Shown piece after piece: positions 49,464-58,206 of a stretch of 64,000 nucleotides of DNA. Source of the DNA: Cohaesibacter marisflavi (GTDB taxonomy: Bacteria > Pseudomonadota > Alphaproteobacteria > Rhizobiales > Cohaesibacteraceae); assembly GCF_900115225.1 (NCBI RefSeq), contig NZ_FOVR01000007.1, positions 62,001 through 126,000 on the forward strand. Reading direction: 5' to 3'. Under the pieces are notes generated by a model. The model was not told the DNA's origin, searched no databases, and worked only from the letters and a program-made list of their open reading frames with translations. Positions within the stretch are counted from its first letter, which is position 1, and every line of letters starts with the position of its first letter. The position numbers and the translations under genes are program-made.

Positions 49464-50879
49464 CTAAGCTTGTGCTGTTCTCTGACGGCGATGGACCGTC
49501 ATCGGCAGATGATCTCCTGGACGGACAGTCAAGCGACAGATCGGCTGTACATCTTCGCCCTGTTTCAAGCGAAGCTCCACATCGCGGGCCAAAATAGCAA
49601 GGCTCAATACGGATTCCGTCATGCCGAAGGCGAGACCGGGGCAAATGCGCGGGCCAATGCTGAAGGGGACATAGCTGTATTTGGAGCGCTTGTCGCCATC
49701 AGCTTCCACATGGCGCTCAGGCCGGAAGATATGCGGATCATTCCATAGCTTGGAATTGCGCTGCAAGAGCCATGGCACCACCAGCAGCAGGGTTCCCTTG
49801 CCGACGGGACGGCCATCAATGCTCGTGGCCTCTATTGCTTCACGGCCCAGAATGGGCACTGGCGGGTACAAGCGCAGGGTTTCTTCCACCACGGCCTTTG
49901 TATAGGGCAGATTTCTGACATCGGCGAAAGTCGGACTTCTATCTCCTAGAATGTGATCGATCTCTTGGGTCAATCGGCTGGATACCTGAGGGGATTGGGA
50001 CAGAAGATACCATGCCCATGCAAGCGTATTAGCCGTGGTTTCATGTCCGGCCATGAAAATCACCGCCGCTTCATTGCGGATTGCCTCGCGGCTCAGCGGA
50101 ACGCCATCTTCATCACACGCTTCCAGCAGGCCGCCAAGCACGGAGACATTGCCCTTGGATTTGGAGACCGCATACTGATCGATGATCTGGTCGAGAACGG
50201 TGTGGATGCGTTTAACAGACTTTCTGATAGACGGTTTGACGAAGCGTGGCAGCCATTCGGGTAGCCCCAAAAGAGACACAAGGTCGATCTGGTCGATCTG
50301 GCGTTGATAATCGGAAAAGGCTTCCACCACTTCTGTGGCGAACTGGCGCCCCAAATCTTGACCGAAAATCGTGCGGCAGATGATTTCTGCCGTCAGGTGG
50401 GCCATCTCCGCCAAGGCGTCAATCTCACCTCCCTCGGGAAGATCCAGCCATTCCTTTTTCTTCTCTTCGATGGTCTCGATCATGATGGGCGCAAAACCGG
50501 GCACTCTGGAGCCGTGAATGATGGGTGCGACCATTTTGCGCCGAGCCGCCCAGATATCGCCATCACTGATGAACAAGCCATCGCCGATGAGAGGACTGAG
50601 GGCGTTGCGCATTTGCGGCGTTTTGCGCTGCAAGGCTTCATGGTTGGTCTGGAAGGCTTCTTTCACCACGTCCGGTGCGTTGCAGACCATCAATTGACGG
50701 TTCAGGATTTTGAAATCGATGAGCCGCGTGTCAAAATCTTTCAGGGACCAAATCGCCAGATAATTCTTTCTCGCCTGCTTTAAAAGGCGAAGCACTTTGA
50801 CTCTTCCCGGATCTCGGGTGGGAAAGGGAGGGCGGAAATCTTCGCCAGAATAATTTGCAATGCTTGGTTCGTTTGACAC
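49464..50879 (-). CDS. Cytochrome P450 monooxygenase
   Basis: The 471-residue P450 has the I-helix AGHETT at 277-282, the K-helix ExxR at E333-R336, PERH at 387-390 and the heme loop FSIGPRICPG with the axial Cys413. It has no fused reductase or membrane anchor. Its pattern resembles long-chain (fatty-acid type) P450s more than the short CYP101 group, but the substrate is unknown. The start is GTG at 50879, about 8 bp after CAGGG. No ferredoxin or ferredoxin reductase gene is nearby. It is followed at 13 bp by the acyltransferase gene. Confidence 0.93.
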   Translation of the reverse strand: MSNEPSIANYSGEDFRPPFPTRDPGRVKVLRLLKQARKNYLAIWSLKDFDTRLIDFKILNRQLMVCNAPDVVKEAFQTNHEALQRKTPQMRNALSPLIGDGLFISDGDIWAARRKMVAPIIHGSRVPGFAPIMIETIEEKKKEWLDLPEGGEIDALAEMAHLTAEIICRTIFGQDLGRQFATEVVEAFSDYQRQIDQIDLVSLLGLPEWLPRFVKPSIRKSVKRIHTVLDQIIDQYAVSKSKGNVSVLGGLLEACDEDGVPLSREAIRNEAAVIFMAGHETTANTLAWAWYLLSQSPQVSSRLTQEIDHILGDRSPTFADVRNLPYTKAVVEETLRLYPPVPILGREAIEATSIDGRPVGKGTLLLVVPWLLQRNSKLWNDPHIFRPERHVEADGDKRSKYSYVPFSIGPRICPGLAFGMTESVLSLAILARDVELRLKQGEDVQPICRLTVRPGDHLPMTVHRRQRTAQA

Positions 50880-50932
50880 TATGGCGCCCTGCTAGAAAAA
50901 ATGTCTGCTATGTGAATCTTTAAAGGGACACT

Positions 50933-50951
50933 ATTGCCGAATATCGGCAAT
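50933..50951. promoter_or_regulatory. Perfect inverted repeat upstream of the P450 gene
   Basis: ATTGCCGA-ATA-TCGGCAAT has 8-bp arms and a 3-bp centre, 54 bp upstream of the P450 start codon. It has operator shape for a dimeric repressor. No regulator gene is adjacent. Confidence 0.4.
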
Positions 50952-51371
50952 GTCACCAGCCTTCATTCGCAGTTTTTCGTATTAAGTCGTCGACAGGCCC
51001 CCTGTTGCCTCGGCTGCATCTGCGCTTCAGGGCTTATTGGGGGGCTGAAGGGGCAAACATTAAGCTTCTGTCGTTGGCGTACTCATGGGGTGGTAGGCGT
51101 CGAGCCTAAATTGGTAAGCCATAGGCAACAGATAACGATAATGGCGTACTTTATAAAGGCCGTTTTTAAAGGATGTAATCCTTCTTTTATGTATGTAACC
51201 AGACGTGGGTGTTCAAGGATAACTCTATGATTTTTATCGTTTATTTCAGTCACTTTTTGTTGACTGATGAAAGTTTTGTCGGTGTCTTGAACAACGGCAT
51301 TCCGATTTCTATCTCATGAGTGTCGCAGGAAAAAAGGTGTCGCATCGATAACAAAGAAAAGGAATAAATCG
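50952..51371. other. Intergenic region between the P450 and small secreted protein genes
   Basis: About 420 bp between divergent genes. It is AT-rich from 51160 to 51280. A possible promoter for the small secreted protein lies in this part, but I cannot define hexamers with confidence. No gene is evident. Confidence 0.35.
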
Positions 51372-51671
51372 ATGAAAAAACCAGCTACTGCTCTTTCCGT
51401 TCTTGCCATTGCGGCAATTGCTTCCACGTCTTCCGTATTTGCTGCAGCTCAGGTTGATAGCCGTGACCTGACCGCCAGCCAGGCAAGGCAGCTTGTTCAG
51501 GAACAAGGCAGCGTTCTGATTTCTACCGGTGCAAACCAGTTTGACCGCTATGTTGCCAACGGTTCTTATTGCGGCGTTGGAAGCGATGCACAGCCTGCAT
51601 ATATTCCGACAGCCAACTCTGATGCCAGCCTCGTGGGCTATACCTGCGAAGCAATTCAAAGCAACAGCTAA
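51372..51671 (+). CDS. Small secreted protein, function unknown
   Basis: The 99-residue product has a signal peptide (KPATALSVLAIAAIASTSSVFA) and a mature part of about 75 residues with two cysteines (in SYCGVG and GYTCEA) that could form one disulfide. The segment DRYVANGSYCG...PAYIPTANS recalls small periplasmic proteins found in several alphaproteobacteria. I do not know a function. The start has AAGGAATAAATCG upstream. It stands alone and is followed by a strong terminator. Confidence 0.85.
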   Translation: MKKPATALSVLAIAAIASTSSVFAAAQVDSRDLTASQARQLVQEQGSVLISTGANQFDRYVANGSYCGVGSDAQPAYIPTANSDASLVGYTCEAIQSNS

Positions 51672-51730
51672 GCCTAATCCAGTCAAATTGGCTTTCTCGC
51701 GCTTTTGATCTTCATAAAGTCAGTTCATGT

Positions 51731-51777
51731 CCGTCGCGGCGCTGCATCCATGATTGCAGCTGCCGCGGCGGTTTTTT
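51731..51777 (+). terminator. Strong terminator after the small secreted protein gene
   Basis: CCGTCGCGGC-GCTGCA pairs with TGCAGC-GCCGCGGCGG (one G-T pair, one unpaired base) and is followed by TTTTTT. It is among the longest stems in the window. Confidence 0.9.
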
Positions 51778-51965
51778 GTTTGGAGCTGCGCTGCGCGTCT
51801 TACCCCGGCCGGTGCAAGTGCTTTTTTACGCCGCGCTTTGCTATTTTGCGTTTAATTATCTGGACCTTCTTGCTTTTTTTGTTTGAAACCAAGAGGGGAG
51901 AGGTCTAGTGTGCACCGAAGTGAGGTTGGCGGTCACTTTCTGTGATCTCGCTTTGCTCATACCAA

Positions 51966-52041
51966 GCGCCCTTCGTCTAGTGGTCTAGGACGCCGCCCTC
52001 TCACGGCGGCAACACGGGTTCGAACCCCGTAGGGCGTGCCA
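51966..52041 (+). tRNA. tRNA-Glu (anticodon CUC)
   Basis: A full cloverleaf with acceptor GCGCCCT/AGGGCGT, anticodon stem CCGCC/GGCGG and loop CTCTCAC (anticodon CTC at 52000-52002), T-arm CGGGTTCGAACCCCG and encoded CCA. It is very similar to the UUC isoacceptor at 36703, differing mainly in the D-loop, anticodon and discriminator base. A terminator is not evident downstream. Confidence 0.97.
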
Positions 52042-52214
52042 AACTTCTTATCAAACCTGCTGTTGATCTGCATGCCTGGCCAATCATGGTACTCTTTTGG
52101 GCGCATTTGTTGGCGTTTAGCCCTTAGTCTTCTAATTTCTCTTGCAATTTTTAGATGAGCATCGCAAATTTTGGCCAGTTTCGTTGCTTTCTGTAGGTGT
52201 TGTGGTGAGGGAAA

Positions 52215-52646
52215 ATGACCAGCAGGCCCGGATTTGATGAGTGGGTGCTTGATTGCGCCGATGCTGTTGCCAAACGGAGCCGTGATCCGTCCACCAAGGT
52301 GGGATGCGTCATTGTTCGGCCCGACAAAAGCTTTGCTGCGGTGGGCTATAATGGCTTCCCACGCTCCATGGAAGACAAGCCGGAATGGTATGAGACGCGC
52401 GAGGAGAAATATGATCGCGTAATCCATGCGGAAATGAATGCTCTGGCTGCCATGAAAGAACCTGCCAAGGGCTGTATCGTCTATGTGACCCATCCGCCTT
52501 GCAAGGAATGCACGAAATTTCTGGCCGCTCATCAGGTGGGCAAAGTGGTCTGGCGCCATAATGAGGGCATTCAAGGCCGGTTTGATACCACGCGCAGTGA
52601 AGAAATTTTCAAGGATTGCGGTATCGAATATAAGGTTATCGGCTGA
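52215..52646 (+). CDS. Deoxycytidylate (dCMP) deaminase family protein
   Basis: The 143-residue zinc enzyme has HAE at residues 71-73 (His ligand and catalytic Glu) and PPCKEC at 94-99 (Cys96 and Cys99 ligands), with DPSTKVGCVIV and GYNGFPR typical of dCMP deaminases. It would supply dUMP for thymidylate synthesis by deaminating dCMP. A ComE-type competence role is less likely because the protein is a stand-alone deaminase. The start follows GTGAGGGAAA. Confidence 0.9.
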   Translation: MTSRPGFDEWVLDCADAVAKRSRDPSTKVGCVIVRPDKSFAAVGYNGFPRSMEDKPEWYETREEKYDRVIHAEMNALAAMKEPAKGCIVYVTHPPCKECTKFLAAHQVGKVVWRHNEGIQGRFDTTRSEEIFKDCGIEYKVIG

Positions 52647-52791
52647 GGGGCGGGGCCTTACTCGGTGACTTTGCCTGAGCTGATGCTTGCTCGACTTTCA
52701 CCTCTTGCCTCCCTTGATCTGGGGGCATAGAAAAGGGAGAGCCGTTCGGTTTGCCCTTTTCATCTTTACAAGACGTTTCCAAGGTACTCCC

Positions 52792-53265
52792 ATGTCCGAT
52801 AGTACGCCCGCAACACAGGCCCTCAAAAAGGGGAAGGTCGACTTTTCCCTGTTGCATTATGAATATGATCATGAGGCGGATCGGGTCGGGCTGCAAGCGG
52901 CGGAAGCCATCGGGGCAGATCCGGCAGAGGTCTTCAAGTCATTGATGGTGGAGCTTGATGGCAAGCCGGTTTGTGCCGTGGTGCCTTCTGATTGCGAAGT
53001 CAATATGAAGAAGCTTGCCAAAGCGCTTGGTGGCAAGCGTGCGGCCATGATGCAGCCAGCTGATGCAGAGCGTACGACGGGCTACAAGGTTGGCGGTATC
53101 AGCCCGCTTGGCCAGCGCAAGCGCGTGCCGACGGCCCTTGATATCAGCGCCATGGACAAGGCGCTCATTCACATCAACGGCGGGCAAAGAGGATTGCAGA
53201 TCAAGGTTGCCCCCAAGGGGCTGGTGGATTTCATGCGCTGCGTGGTTGCCGATCTGGTGCGGTGA
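52792..53265 (+). CDS. ybaK: YbaK/EbsC-type Cys-tRNA(Pro) deacylase
   Basis: The 157-residue protein begins STPATQALKKGKVDFSLLHYEYD, then has GADPAEVFKSLMVELDG and a C-terminal INGGQRGLQIKVAP motif diagnostic of YbaK. YbaK hydrolyses Cys mischarged on tRNA-Pro in trans. ATG 52792 behind AAGG gives the family start. The open frame to 52687 is rejected. It is convergent with the GNAT gene, 16 bp apart. Confidence 0.92.
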   Translation: MSDSTPATQALKKGKVDFSLLHYEYDHEADRVGLQAAEAIGADPAEVFKSLMVELDGKPVCAVVPSDCEVNMKKLAKALGGKRAAMMQPADAERTTGYKVGGISPLGQRKRVPTALDISAMDKALIHINGGQRGLQIKVAPKGLVDFMRCVVADLVR

Positions 53266-53281
53266 TTTATCATTACGGGCT

Positions 53282-53698
53282 TCAAGGCACTCTATAGGCC
53301 ATGCCGATGGAGTCGGGCGCTGTTGCTTCAAAGCCGAATTGTTCATAGAGCTTATTCGCAGGCAGGTCGGCGATGATCATTACATAAGCCTTTGATTTCA
53401 AATTATTTTGCACATAGTCCATTAGGCTGGCCATGATGGCCTTTCCTAGCCCGTTGCCTTGATGGACGGGATCAACGGCGATATCGCAAATGACAAAAAC
53501 GCAACCGCCATCGCCAACAAGGCGACCGATGCCGACCACCTGTTCGCCATAATAAACGGTGGCGGCGGCAATCGTGCCCTTGAGGCCTTCTTGGGCTGCT
53601 TCCTCTGAATAGACTGTGAGGCCGGTGATCTTTCTCAAACGCAGAAAATCTCCCAGAGGCGGGGTTTGGGGCTCAATGCGATAGTTAGGCTGATCCAT
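53282..53698 (-). CDS. GNAT family N-acetyltransferase
   Basis: The 138-residue protein has the GNAT core with the acetyl-CoA loop QGNGLGKAIM (Q/R-x-x-G-x-G/A) after the beta-4 strand CDIAVDPVH, and LYEQFGFEAT near the C-terminus, a common GNAT ending. The substrate is unknown. The start at 53698 is preceded by AAGGG. The open frame up to 53911 adds unrelated residues and is rejected. Confidence 0.87.
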   Translation of the reverse strand: MDQPNYRIEPQTPPLGDFLRLRKITGLTVYSEEAAQEGLKGTIAAATVYYGEQVVGIGRLVGDGGCVFVICDIAVDPVHQGNGLGKAIMASLMDYVQNNLKSKAYVMIIADLPANKLYEQFGFEATAPDSIGMAYRVP

Positions 53699-53916
53699 AA
53701 GTCGACCCTTTTCATGTGCTTCAAATATCTGCCCATTTGCAGAATTGTCTCCGGATGTCTTTGTCTGACTTTTATGACAAGCATGCGGTTTGGGAAAGCC
53801 CGTGCGGGTGAAACTGATCGCTATGCCCATAATGTTGCCACAGATCCGGTGTTGTTGAAGGCATGTTGGCCGCTTTGGACGGCTCGAACAGAATGTGTCG
53901 CAAGGGGGCATAGAGA

Positions 53917-54564
53917 ATGGTTAGTCAAAGTGATTTGGGAATGAAGCGCCTGTTTTCGTGCCGTGTGTTATTCGCGTCGCTGTTTCTGATGTCGTCCGGT
54001 CAGCTTTCATTGGCGCAATCTTCCAATGACAAAGCCGTTCCGCAAGTCGAACAGGCTCCGATGGATGAAGACTGGCACAATGAGGTCAGCACCAAGGCTT
54101 TGCTCAGCGAATTAACCCGTTTGGCAACCCAACTGGAAGAGCAGCGCAAGGAAAATGCCAGTCTGGCTGCAAAAGTTGACCGTCTGACCAAGCGCCTTGA
54201 TGGCATGCAGACACAACTGGCCAATGCAGGATATGGGGCCACTGCTCCGAAGATGTTGCCGGAGGATCTGGATAGCGGATCTGGTGCCATTTCCTTGTCA
54301 GATGACCCCGCTCCGGAGGCGTCAACAACGGATGCTGCTTCCCCAAAAGCTCTGCCTCTGGCCGGCGCGTCCACCAATTCCGATGGTGCAACGATAGGCA
54401 AGCAGGAAGCTGCCAAAGAGGGCGCCGTGGAACGTGCGCCGCTCACCCCTCTGGATGCTCCTGAAGGGACGGGCACTACAAGGCGCAGCCCTGAAGAGGG
54501 TGGCTATTTCTCGCGGCTTGTCAAAAAAAGCGAGAAGGTGATCGACCAGATCACCGATTGGTGA
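53917..54564 (+). CDS. Exported coiled-coil protein, function unknown
   Basis: The 215-residue product has a signal peptide (residues about 10-34, CRVLFASLFLMSSGQLSLAQ), a coiled coil at about 60-105 (LLSELTRLATQLEEQ, then LAAKVDRLTKRLDGMQTQL), a long Ala/Pro/Ser/Asp-rich disordered stretch and a short C-terminal amphipathic segment (YFSRLVKKSEKVIDQITDW). I do not recognise a family. The start ATG 53917 has AAGGGGG upstream. ATG 53941 is the alternative and would shorten the signal n-region. It is convergent with speB. Confidence 0.75.
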   Translation: MVSQSDLGMKRLFSCRVLFASLFLMSSGQLSLAQSSNDKAVPQVEQAPMDEDWHNEVSTKALLSELTRLATQLEEQRKENASLAAKVDRLTKRLDGMQTQLANAGYGATAPKMLPEDLDSGSGAISLSDDPAPEASTTDAASPKALPLAGASTNSDGATIGKQEAAKEGAVERAPLTPLDAPEGTGTTRRSPEEGGYFSRLVKKSEKVIDQITDW

Positions 54565-54652
54565 GGCTGTAGAAGCCGGTTGGCACTCGCCAGATTTACG
54601 CCAACCGATCACAGGCAGCAGGCTTGTGTCTGCTTGCTAGCTTCATAATTGC

Positions 54653-55531
54653 CTAGTGGCCGCCGACCAGCCCCATCAGACGATAGGTGAGGTTGGCTGC
54701 GGTGAAGTCCCAGGCCCATTGCCCTTCGATGGGCGCCAGTTCCACCACATCCAGACCAACGCATTTGCGGCCCTTGAGGGCGTGTGCGATGAGCTGAAGG
54801 CTTTGATAGTAGCTGAGGCCCCCGGGCACAGGCGTTCCCGTTGCTGGCATGATGGATGGGTCCAGCCCGTCGACGTCAAAGGTGATATAGACCTGTTCGG
54901 GGAAGTCCTCAGGCAGGTCAACTGCAGAAATCCCTTCCGTGACAAGCTTTTCCGCATCAACAAACTGAATATGCGCCTCATTCATGCGTGAATCCTGCTC
55001 CTCGCTGCAAAGAGCGCGGATACCGAACTGCATGAGAGGCAGGCGGCGTTCCACGGCGCACAGATGCATGACCGAGGCGTGGGAATGCTTGTGGCCTTGA
55101 TAGGCGTTGCGCAAGTCTGCATGCGCGTCAATCTGAATGATGCCAACCGGCTCATCCAGCGCGTCCACGACGCCCATGATGGCACCATAGGAGAGGCTGT
55201 GCTCTCCGCCAAGAGTGACGGGAATGCGTCCTGCTTCCACGCTGGCTGCCGTGCGGGCGCGTAGATCCTTCATGACCTGCTCGATCGGTTGATCGCAATT
55301 GATCACGTCAGAGGTGATGATGCCCTTTTTGATCGGGAAGCCCTTGCCGTCAAAACGCTCCAGTTCCTGACTTGCTTCCAGCAGCGCCAGCGGTCCGGCA
55401 GCAGTGCCTGCGCCATAGGAAACCGTCTTTTCCAGCGGGCAAGGAATAACTTCAAACAGGGCTGTTTGCGGGTCGCTTTCAGCGTCGGAGAGTTCCGAAG
55501 CCAGAAAAGCAGGATAGGTCAAATCAAGCAT
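54653..55531 (-). CDS. speB: Agmatinase (ureohydrolase)
   Basis: The 292-residue enzyme hydrolyses agmatine to putrescine and urea. The dimanganese motifs are complete: GGEHS at 108-112, DAHADL at 135-140 and FDVDGLDPS at 218-226. Arginase or another guanidino-substrate specificity is possible by sequence, but the adjacent arginine decarboxylase gene favours agmatine. It is the last gene of the polyamine operon, 24 bp after nspC. Confidence 0.93.
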   Translation of the reverse strand: MLDLTYPAFLASELSDAESDPQTALFEVIPCPLEKTVSYGAGTAAGPLALLEASQELERFDGKGFPIKKGIITSDVINCDQPIEQVMKDLRARTAASVEAGRIPVTLGGEHSLSYGAIMGVVDALDEPVGIIQIDAHADLRNAYQGHKHSHASVMHLCAVERRLPLMQFGIRALCSEEQDSRMNEAHIQFVDAEKLVTEGISAVDLPEDFPEQVYITFDVDGLDPSIMPATGTPVPGGLSYYQSLQLIAHALKGRKCVGLDVVELAPIEGQWAWDFTAANLTYRLMGLVGGH

Positions 55532-55555
55532 GATGGATGTCCCGTGTTGTCTGAC

Positions 55556-56749
55556 TTACGACAGGCGGTCGCGGAATTCAGCATAGGTGAACTCGCGGAT
55601 GACGTCGAGCTGGTCTGTTTCTGAATCCCAGATAGCGATGGATGGCAGGCGCACGCCGTTGAAGGTGTTTGTCTTGACCATCGAGTAATGAGCCTGATCG
55701 AGAAAGGCGATGCGTTGGCCAAGCTCCAGTTCAGAAGCAAAGGCATAGTCGCCGATGACGTCGCCCGCAAGACAGGACGGTCCCCCCAGACGATAGGATG
55801 TGCCGCCCTTCTGCTCGCCCAGCAGAGCAGGGCGATAGGGGGCCTCAATCACGTCGGGCATGTGGCATGTGGCCGAGATATCCATGATGGCGATGTTGAC
55901 GTCGCCATTGCGCGTCACATCCAGCACTTCGCCTACCAGAATGCCTGCGTCCAGCGCTACGGCTTCGCCGGGTTCGAGGTAGATTTCGACATCATATTTG
56001 GCCTTGATGGTCTTGAGGAAGTCGACCAGTTCATCACGCTGATAATCATCGCGGGTGATATGGTGACCACCACCGAAATTGAGCCATTTAAGCTTATGCA
56101 GCCAAGGCGCAAGGCGCTCTTCTACCGCCTCAAAGGTACGCTTGAGGGGCGTGAAATCCTGTTCGCACAGGGTATGCATATGGATGCCGGAGAAGGGGGC
56201 GAGATCTTCGTCGCTCAATTGGCTGATGGGGGTGCCAAGGCGTGACCCAATGGCGCAGGGGTCATATTTGGCGATATGCCCTTCTGAGTGTTCGGGATTG
56301 ATCCGGAGGCCGAAATCAGGCGCATAGCCCCATTTGCGCGCAGCGTTGATCTGCGGCGCGAAGCGGTGGAACTGCGCCGGGCTGTTAAAGATCAGGTGAT
56401 CGGACAGCTCCAGAATTTCGGGTATTTCCTCGGCCTTGAAGCCTGCGGAATAGGTGGCCAGTTCGCCAGAGAATTGCTCCTTGGCCAGCTTGGCTTCCCA
56501 AAGACCGGAAGCGCAGGTGCCGTCAAGATAGTTGCCGATGAGGTCGCCCAGCGCCCAGCAGGAAAAGGCCTTGAGCGCCAGCAGAACCTTGACGTCGGCC
56601 GCTTCTCCGACTTGAGAGAGAATGCGCAGGTTGCGCCGAATGGCTGCCTTGTCGATAACAAAGCAGGGCGAAGGCACACGCGCGAGATCGAAGGTAGCAA
56701 AGGCTCCGGCATCGCCTGCCTGCGTTTCCATTACTGGCGCATCGGTCAT
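55556..56749 (-). CDS. nspC: Carboxynorspermidine/carboxyspermidine decarboxylase
   Basis: The 397-residue alanine-racemase-fold PLP enzyme has the PLP lysine at K60 in VLLALKAFS and the LNFGGGHH segment near residue 237, the NspC pattern. It decarboxylates carboxyspermidine to spermidine (or carboxynorspermidine to norspermidine). Its neighbours are the matching dehydrogenase gene and speA/speB, so the S-adenosylmethionine-independent route to spermidine is expected. Confidence 0.93.
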   Translation of the reverse strand: MTDAPVMETQAGDAGAFATFDLARVPSPCFVIDKAAIRRNLRILSQVGEAADVKVLLALKAFSCWALGDLIGNYLDGTCASGLWEAKLAKEQFSGELATYSAGFKAEEIPEILELSDHLIFNSPAQFHRFAPQINAARKWGYAPDFGLRINPEHSEGHIAKYDPCAIGSRLGTPISQLSDEDLAPFSGIHMHTLCEQDFTPLKRTFEAVEERLAPWLHKLKWLNFGGGHHITRDDYQRDELVDFLKTIKAKYDVEIYLEPGEAVALDAGILVGEVLDVTRNGDVNIAIMDISATCHMPDVIEAPYRPALLGEQKGGTSYRLGGPSCLAGDVIGDYAFASELELGQRIAFLDQAHYSMVKTNTFNGVRLPSIAIWDSETDQLDVIREFTYAEFRDRLS

Positions 56750-56811
56750 GTCGGTTTCTCCAAAAAGGGACTGGTGGCCACATCACTTGGCCAAAGGGAA
56801 TAGAGGTAAGT

Positions 56812-56832
56812 GAGCCCGGCGGGGCCGGGCTC
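56812..56832 (-). other. GC-rich hairpin between the carboxynorspermidine synthase gene and nspC
   Basis: GAGCCCGG/CCGGGCTC with a 5-nt loop follows the upstream stop by about 17 bp. No T-run follows on the minus strand, so it is more likely an mRNA stabiliser or processing site than a terminator. Confidence 0.55.
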
Positions 56833-56848
56833 CTTCATTCAAACCGGA

Positions 56849-58054
56849 TTAGAAATCCAGCGGTTTGTCCAGCTCATGCGCTTCCCATGGCAGGCCATGC
56901 TTGTTGAGCATGTCCATGAAAGGATCCGGGTCGAGCTGTTCCATGTTGAACACGCCCTTGCCAGACCATTGACCGGAGAGCATCAGGGCTGCGCCGATCA
57001 TGGCGGGCACACCAGTGGTGTAGGACACGGCCTGAGAGCCGACCTCTGCGAAGCATTCTTCATGGTCGCAGATATTGTAGACATAGACGGTCTTTTCCTT
57101 GCCATCTTTCTCGCCGGTCATGATGTTGCCGATACAGGTCTTGCCCTTGGTTGTCTTGCCCAGATCACCCGGGTTTGGCAGCACGGCCTTGAGGAACTGC
57201 AGCGGGATGATTTCCTTACCCTCATACATGACAGGATCGATGCGGGTCATGCCGACATTCTGCAGTACTTCCAGATGCTTGATATAAGCATCACCGAAGG
57301 TCATCCAGAAGCGGGCGCGCTTGATTTCCGGCAGATGCTTCACAAGGCTTTCCAGCTCTTCGTGATACATCTGATACATGTTTTTCTCACCCACGGCGGG
57401 GAAGTCAAACGGCTGCTTGTTGGACATGGCCGGGGTGGTGACCCATTCGCCTTTCTCCCAGTGATGCACGGGTGCGGTCACTTCGCGGATGTTGATTTCC
57501 GGGTTGAAGTTGGTGGCAAAATGCTGGCCATGGTCGCCGCCGTTGCAATCGAGAATGTCGAGTGTGTCGATACGGTCGAGCAGATGCTTCTTGGCATAAG
57601 CGGTGTAGATGTTGGTAACGCCCGGGTCGAAGCCAGAGCCGAGTAGCGCCATCAGGCCTGCTTCTTCGAAGCGCTGCTGATAGGCCCACTGCCAGCTATA
57701 TTCGAACTTGGCCACATCCCGCGGCTCATAGTTGGCTGTGTCGAGATAGTTGACGCCGGACTTCAGGCAGGCATCCATGATGTTGAGGTCCTGATATGGC
57801 AGGGCCACGTTGACCACCAGAGACACACCAAGCTTGTCGATGAGAGCCGAAAGGGCTTCCACATCATCGGCATCCACTTCTGCGGTCTTGATGGTTACGC
57901 CGGTGCGCTCTTTCACGGAAGCGGCAATCTCGTCGCATTTGAAAATGCGGCGCGAGGCCAGCGTGATGTCTGCGAAGATATCGGAAAGCTGCACCATTTT
58001 ATGAATGACGACGGAGCCGACGCCACCTGCGCCGATGACCAGAACTTTGTTCAT
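56849..58054 (-). CDS. Carboxynorspermidine synthase (saccharopine dehydrogenase-like)
   Basis: The 401-residue protein has an N-terminal Rossmann motif VLVIGAGGVGSVV at residues 4-16 and the saccharopine-dehydrogenase-like fold (NVALPYQDLNIMDACLKSGVNYLDTANYE). Located between speA and nspC, it is the carboxy(nor)spermidine synthase that reductively couples putrescine (or diaminopropane) with aspartate semialdehyde. The start at 58054 follows AAGGAC. The open frame up to 58147 is rejected. Confidence 0.92.
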   Translation of the reverse strand: MNKVLVIGAGGVGSVVIHKMVQLSDIFADITLASRRIFKCDEIAASVKERTGVTIKTAEVDADDVEALSALIDKLGVSLVVNVALPYQDLNIMDACLKSGVNYLDTANYEPRDVAKFEYSWQWAYQQRFEEAGLMALLGSGFDPGVTNIYTAYAKKHLLDRIDTLDILDCNGGDHGQHFATNFNPEINIREVTAPVHHWEKGEWVTTPAMSNKQPFDFPAVGEKNMYQMYHEELESLVKHLPEIKRARFWMTFGDAYIKHLEVLQNVGMTRIDPVMYEGKEIIPLQFLKAVLPNPGDLGKTTKGKTCIGNIMTGEKDGKEKTVYVYNICDHEECFAEVGSQAVSYTTGVPAMIGAALMLSGQWSGKGVFNMEQLDPDPFMDMLNKHGLPWEAHELDKPLDF

Positions 58055-58206
58055 ATCAATGTCCTTCTTTTCAGAGGGATATCTGCCAGCCTGACAGACC
58101 TGCCTGTCTCCCATAATGCACCGGCAAAGATGCCGAAACCATGGCACCTTTGTCGATTGGGAGCGTGATGTTTATGTTATAAGGGATCGCTCTTGATGGC
58201 GGTTGC

